Below, piece after piece: positions 61,813-64,000 of a stretch of DNA of 64,000 nt; the stretch's first letter is position 1; each line of letters begins with the position of its first letter. The notes under the pieces are model-generated. The model ran no database searches and had not been told where the DNA came from. It worked only from the letters and a program-made list of their open reading frames with translations. Origin of the DNA: Streptomyces sp. NBC_00353 (GTDB lineage: Bacteria > Actinomycetota > Actinomycetes > Streptomycetales > Streptomycetaceae); assembly GCF_036108815.1 (NCBI RefSeq), contig NZ_CP107985.1, forward strand, positions 1,984,001-2,048,000. Reading direction: 5' to 3'. The position numbers and the translations under genes are program-made.

Positions 61813-62295
61813 TCAGTTGCCCTGTGGGCCATCGCTCCCAGGAACGGTCACAGGTGGCAAGGCTGCTGTGTGCTGCACCTCGGCCTCCGGCGGGCAGGGG
61901 TCCCAGGCACAGGCCAGGGAACCGCCCACAAGGCCGAAGAAGAGTCCGAAAAGCAGTCCCCCGAAGTTGGCGAGGGGAAAGGAGACAAGGCTGAGCAGCA
62001 GGCCCGCGATCCCGGCGAAGACGCGCACCTGCTGATGGAACCAGAGCGTGATGCCCAAGGTCATGAGCAGGATCCCGATGATCAGTGATGCGGCACCGGC
62101 CGTGGTGGACAGGGCGACAGCGACGCCCTTCAGCGTGATGTGGACGTAAGGGAAGTAGATGATGGGCGCCCCCGCCAGGAGCAGGAACAGGCCGGCCCAG
62201 AACGGGCGCCCACCACGCCAGGTTCTGAATCTGCGTCGTGTGCCGTCGATCCTGTCGCGTAGTCCTGGGAGGGTGCCGAAAGGCTCGTTGATCAC
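61813..62295 (-). CDS. DUF6114 membrane protein
   Basis: 160 residues with four hydrophobic helices (about 30-50, 55-75, 80-98 and 108-125) and an extended C-terminal Pro/Gly tail. Start GTG at 62295 with a GGAAG-like site; no longer start is sensible. It is 150 bases after the DUF6230 gene on the same strand, an arrangement I know from other Streptomyces. Function unknown; the pair may form an envelope unit. Confidence 0.75.
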   Translation of the reverse strand: MINEPFGTLPGLRDRIDGTRRRFRTWRGGRPFWAGLFLLLAGAPIIYFPYVHITLKGVAVALSTTAGAASLIIGILLMTLGITLWFHQQVRVFAGIAGLLLSLVSFPLANFGGLLFGLFFGLVGGSLACAWDPCPPEAEVQHTAALPPVTVPGSDGPQGN

Positions 62296-62445
62296 GTGCG
62301 GCTTCCAGGGTGAAGGGGGTGGGTATCGCCGGTGATGCTGCGGTTCGTGGAGTCGGTGCGGTCGGTGCCAGGTCGAACGAGTACGGATGGGCCGGCCCAT
62401 GACCGCGTCCGCATGCTGTCCGGGGCCGTAGCGGTGTGCACGGAG

Positions 62446-63063
62446 TCAGAAGCAGCGGTGGCTGCCCTGCCTGACAGTCACGTGGAGGTCAGGGACGCTG
62501 AGGGTGGCAGCCGAGATCGCGACCGCGTCCACGCGCACGTCGGTCAGAGTGGCCGACGTGGCCTGCTGGGCGAAACCGTTGGGATCGAAGAGCCCCGAGT
62601 TCCGGTCGCCCGGGGCGATCGGGCCCTTGGTGACCGAGCCTGCGGCGACACCTACGTCCAGGTCGTTCAAGGTCGCCCGACCGGCTGACAGAGCTGTCGC
62701 GTCGATGAAGATGTCCCGCGCCTCGGCCCGGTCGCCGCCGGTGATCCGCAGTGTGTACAGGCCCAGAACCGGGATCTCGACCGCTACGGACTCGCACAGT
62801 CTCTTGATCGTCGCGTACCTGGCACCTGTGACCACGACGGGCACATGGCGGCCCTCTCTGGTCACGTCCACCATGCCGTAGATGCTCGTTCCGCGAGTGG
62901 TCAGTGTGTCCGCAGCGAACTGGAACCGATGGCCGGAGATGAAGAACGACGCGGCCAGCGCTCCTTGCGCCATGCCGATACCCAGCGCCGCGGCAGCCGC
63001 CGTGCTCGGAACCAGGACAAGGGCGAAACGCTTCCACCGCGTCCTGCCGCAGCCGTGCGACAT
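62446..63063 (-). CDS. DUF6230 secreted/anchored protein
   Basis: 205 residues. N-terminal membrane segment (about 12-37) after a basic SHGCGRTRWKR start; then a beta-rich domain with FFISGHRFQFAADTLTTRGTSIYG and DIFIDATALSAGRATLNDLDVGV, fitting the DUF6230 family (SCO-type cell-surface proteins of unknown role). ATG at 63063 with AGGAGAG upstream. Followed by DUF6114 after 150 bases. Confidence 0.78.
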   Translation of the reverse strand: MSHGCGRTRWKRFALVLVPSTAAAAALGIGMAQGALAASFFISGHRFQFAADTLTTRGTSIYGMVDVTREGRHVPVVVTGARYATIKRLCESVAVEIPVLGLYTLRITGGDRAEARDIFIDATALSAGRATLNDLDVGVAAGSVTKGPIAPGDRNSGLFDPNGFAQQATSATLTDVRVDAVAISAATLSVPDLHVTVRQGSHRCF

Positions 63064-63805
63064 GCCGTGCCTCTCTCCTGTGAAGTGCAGGCCGCCCCCA
63101 GACACCGTGCCCTCGGACAGGCTCGTCCGCCAGGCTGGACGGCGGACATTCCGGTCGCGACACAAGCCTTGCAGGTACCGGCGGTCCGACATGGACCACT
63201 GTCCTGCGCCTTTGATGGACTCTAGAGTGCGGACAAGGAAACCCGTCGGCACGCCAGCCCGCCCAGACGGGTGAAACAGCGGCACCGGCGACGGTCCCCT
63301 TCGACGGATCGCGGTGGTCGACGAGCTGGGTGAAAGTCAGCGTGCAGTACGGGAAGCCGCCCTTGTCCGCGACAGGCGGCGGTCCGTGAAAGCCAGGGCG
63401 CCCGAACCGTGACACCGCGCCCGGCACCGGGCCGGCCGGGGACGCCACGACAGCCTGGCGGACCATGCGAAGTGGGGCGGCGATCAGACCGGACCCTCTC
63501 CGGGCTCGGCTCGACCTCTCACGGAAGGGGTGCGGGGCGGACGACCGAGCTGAGGGCACGCCGTCGGCTCGGCCCGCTGCGGTCGCTCACACGTACCGAC
63601 TCACCTTCCATGTCTGCGCGTTGACCGTGCACCGCAGCGAGCCGAGGGGAGTCGATCTCCGGAAGTCCGCGTCAACGACCCGCCGCGTCGGCCACCGTAA
63701 GCGGATCGGAGCCATTTTCAGGACAGTTCCTACGCAGCCCCGGGCCCAACGCCCCAAGGTCGCCCTGAAAGTTCTCGCTCGGGGCGCCGATGGCATGATC
63801 AAGAC
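63064..63805. other. Long region with no convincing gene
   Basis: About 740 bases between DUF6230 and a HAD gene. It contains a 10-bp palindrome ACTCTAGAGT at 63219-63228 that could be part of the DUF6230 promoter. Minus-strand sequence around 63300-63400 reads GFPYCTLTFTQLVDH in one frame, which may be a remnant of a lost gene, but has no start or domain I know. Other long frames look like antisense shadows. Confidence 0.4.
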
Positions 63806-64000
63806 GTGACCGGTGAACTTACTCGATCCGCCGAAAAGTATGTCCTGTTCGATGTCGATGGCACGTTGATCGACGCAGTAGCGAATCAACGGCAGGTCTG
63901 GGGGACTTGGTCGGCGCAATACGGACTGGACCCCGATGAGGTCTACAGGGTGGCGCTGCGGACGCGGCCGATGGAGACCTTCGCGACGGTCGCTCCTGAT
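63806..64000 (+). CDS. HAD-superfamily hydrolase, start only
   Basis: 65 codons to the window edge. Start GTG at 63806. The first motif YVLFDVDGTLID contains the nucleophile Asp and the D-x-D-G-T signature of HAD phosphatases, followed by a cap-like helical stretch (ANQRQVWGTWSAQYGLDPDE). The remainder lies outside the window. Substrate not predictable. Confidence 0.85.
   Translation, partial: MTGELTRSAEKYVLFDVDGTLIDAVANQRQVWGTWSAQYGLDPDEVYRVALRTRPMETFATVAPD

Noticed and set aside
63465..63809. Plus-strand frame before the HAD gene
   Set aside because: No ribosome site, Arg/Ser/Thr-rich product without domain, overlapping the HAD start by a few bases.

Overview
The DNA is very GC-rich, with coding regions showing strong G/C at third positions, GTG/TTG starts and frequent ATGA start-stop overlaps. 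Families such as DUF6230/DUF6114, anti-sigma ZAS proteins, SigB-type sigma factors with HATPase partners, Rpf proteins and encapsulin plus DyP point to an actinomycete chromosome, most likely Streptomyces. I see no rRNA, tRNA, CRISPR array, intact insertion sequence or prophage. The window is a gene-dense, ordinary-looking chromosomal segment with a strong emphasis on extracellular glycan degradation.

Layout. 0.2-3.9 kb: two small envelope genes (proline-rich protein, DUF4239), a secreted C-terminally anchored protein followed by a decayed class F sortase, and a universal stress protein. 3.9-11.8 kb: a sugar-utilisation locus with a lipoprotein binding protein, two permeases (no ATPase), a ROK regulator and a divergent DUF6067-type glycoside hydrolase. 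12.0-12.7 kb: an ECF sigma factor overlapping, tail to tail, a 66-residue zinc-binding anti-sigma-like gene. 13.4-17.4 kb: LytTR response regulator, DUF485, acetate-type symporter and LytS-type kinase. 17.5-19.0 kb: membrane anti-sigma factor and a Fpg/Nei glycosylase. 19.1-21.2 kb: a three-gene operon matching the first steps of oxidative L-fucose breakdown. 21.4-25.0 kb: WS/DGAT acyltransferase and a PAS-GAF-SpoIIE-HATPase phosphatase. 25.4-29.0 kb: a CRP-like protein, then YndJ, DUF1990 and a lipase-maturation-factor-like protein behind a promoter bracketed by two identical 16-bp palindromes. 29-31.3 kb: alpha-L-fucosidase. 31.56-31.73 kb: a 57-residue small-protein gene with a strong ribosome binding site and its own terminator. 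32-35.1 kb: SDR with zinc ribbon, SigB-type sigma factor, HATPase. 35.2-40.3 kb: GH92 alpha-mannosidase and PA14-GH2 glycosidase. 40.6-49 kb: FhuF-like protein, DMT transporter, Rpf-LysM-M23 protein, second ROK regulator, TetR, signal peptidase I, NAD(P)-binding/DUF2867 protein. 49.3-54.2 kb: 6-phosphogluconate dehydrogenase, DyP peroxidase plus encapsulin, M64 peptidase. 54.4-59.3 kb: XRE-TPR regulator, PucR remnant, PLP decarboxylase, small proline-rich gene, Asp/Glu racemase, GNAT, PanD. 59.6-64 kb: GxGYxYP putative glycosidase, DUF6114, DUF6230 and the start of a HAD hydrolase.

How it works together. Fucosidase, alpha-mannosidase, GH2 enzyme, DUF6067 hydrolase and GxGYxYP protein could attack fucosylated or mannosylated glycans outside the cell. 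The ABC importer would take up products, and the fucose operon would start their catabolism. Three of these hydrolase genes (GH92, GH2, GxGYxYP) carry a CAACGTTG-like palindrome upstream, suggesting one LacI-family regulator encoded elsewhere. The most novel-looking items are the unassigned 57-residue peptide gene, the dual-operator YndJ-DUF1990-LMF operon and the antisense-overlapping sigma/anti-sigma pair. Family assignments were made by reading motifs; no database search was possible.
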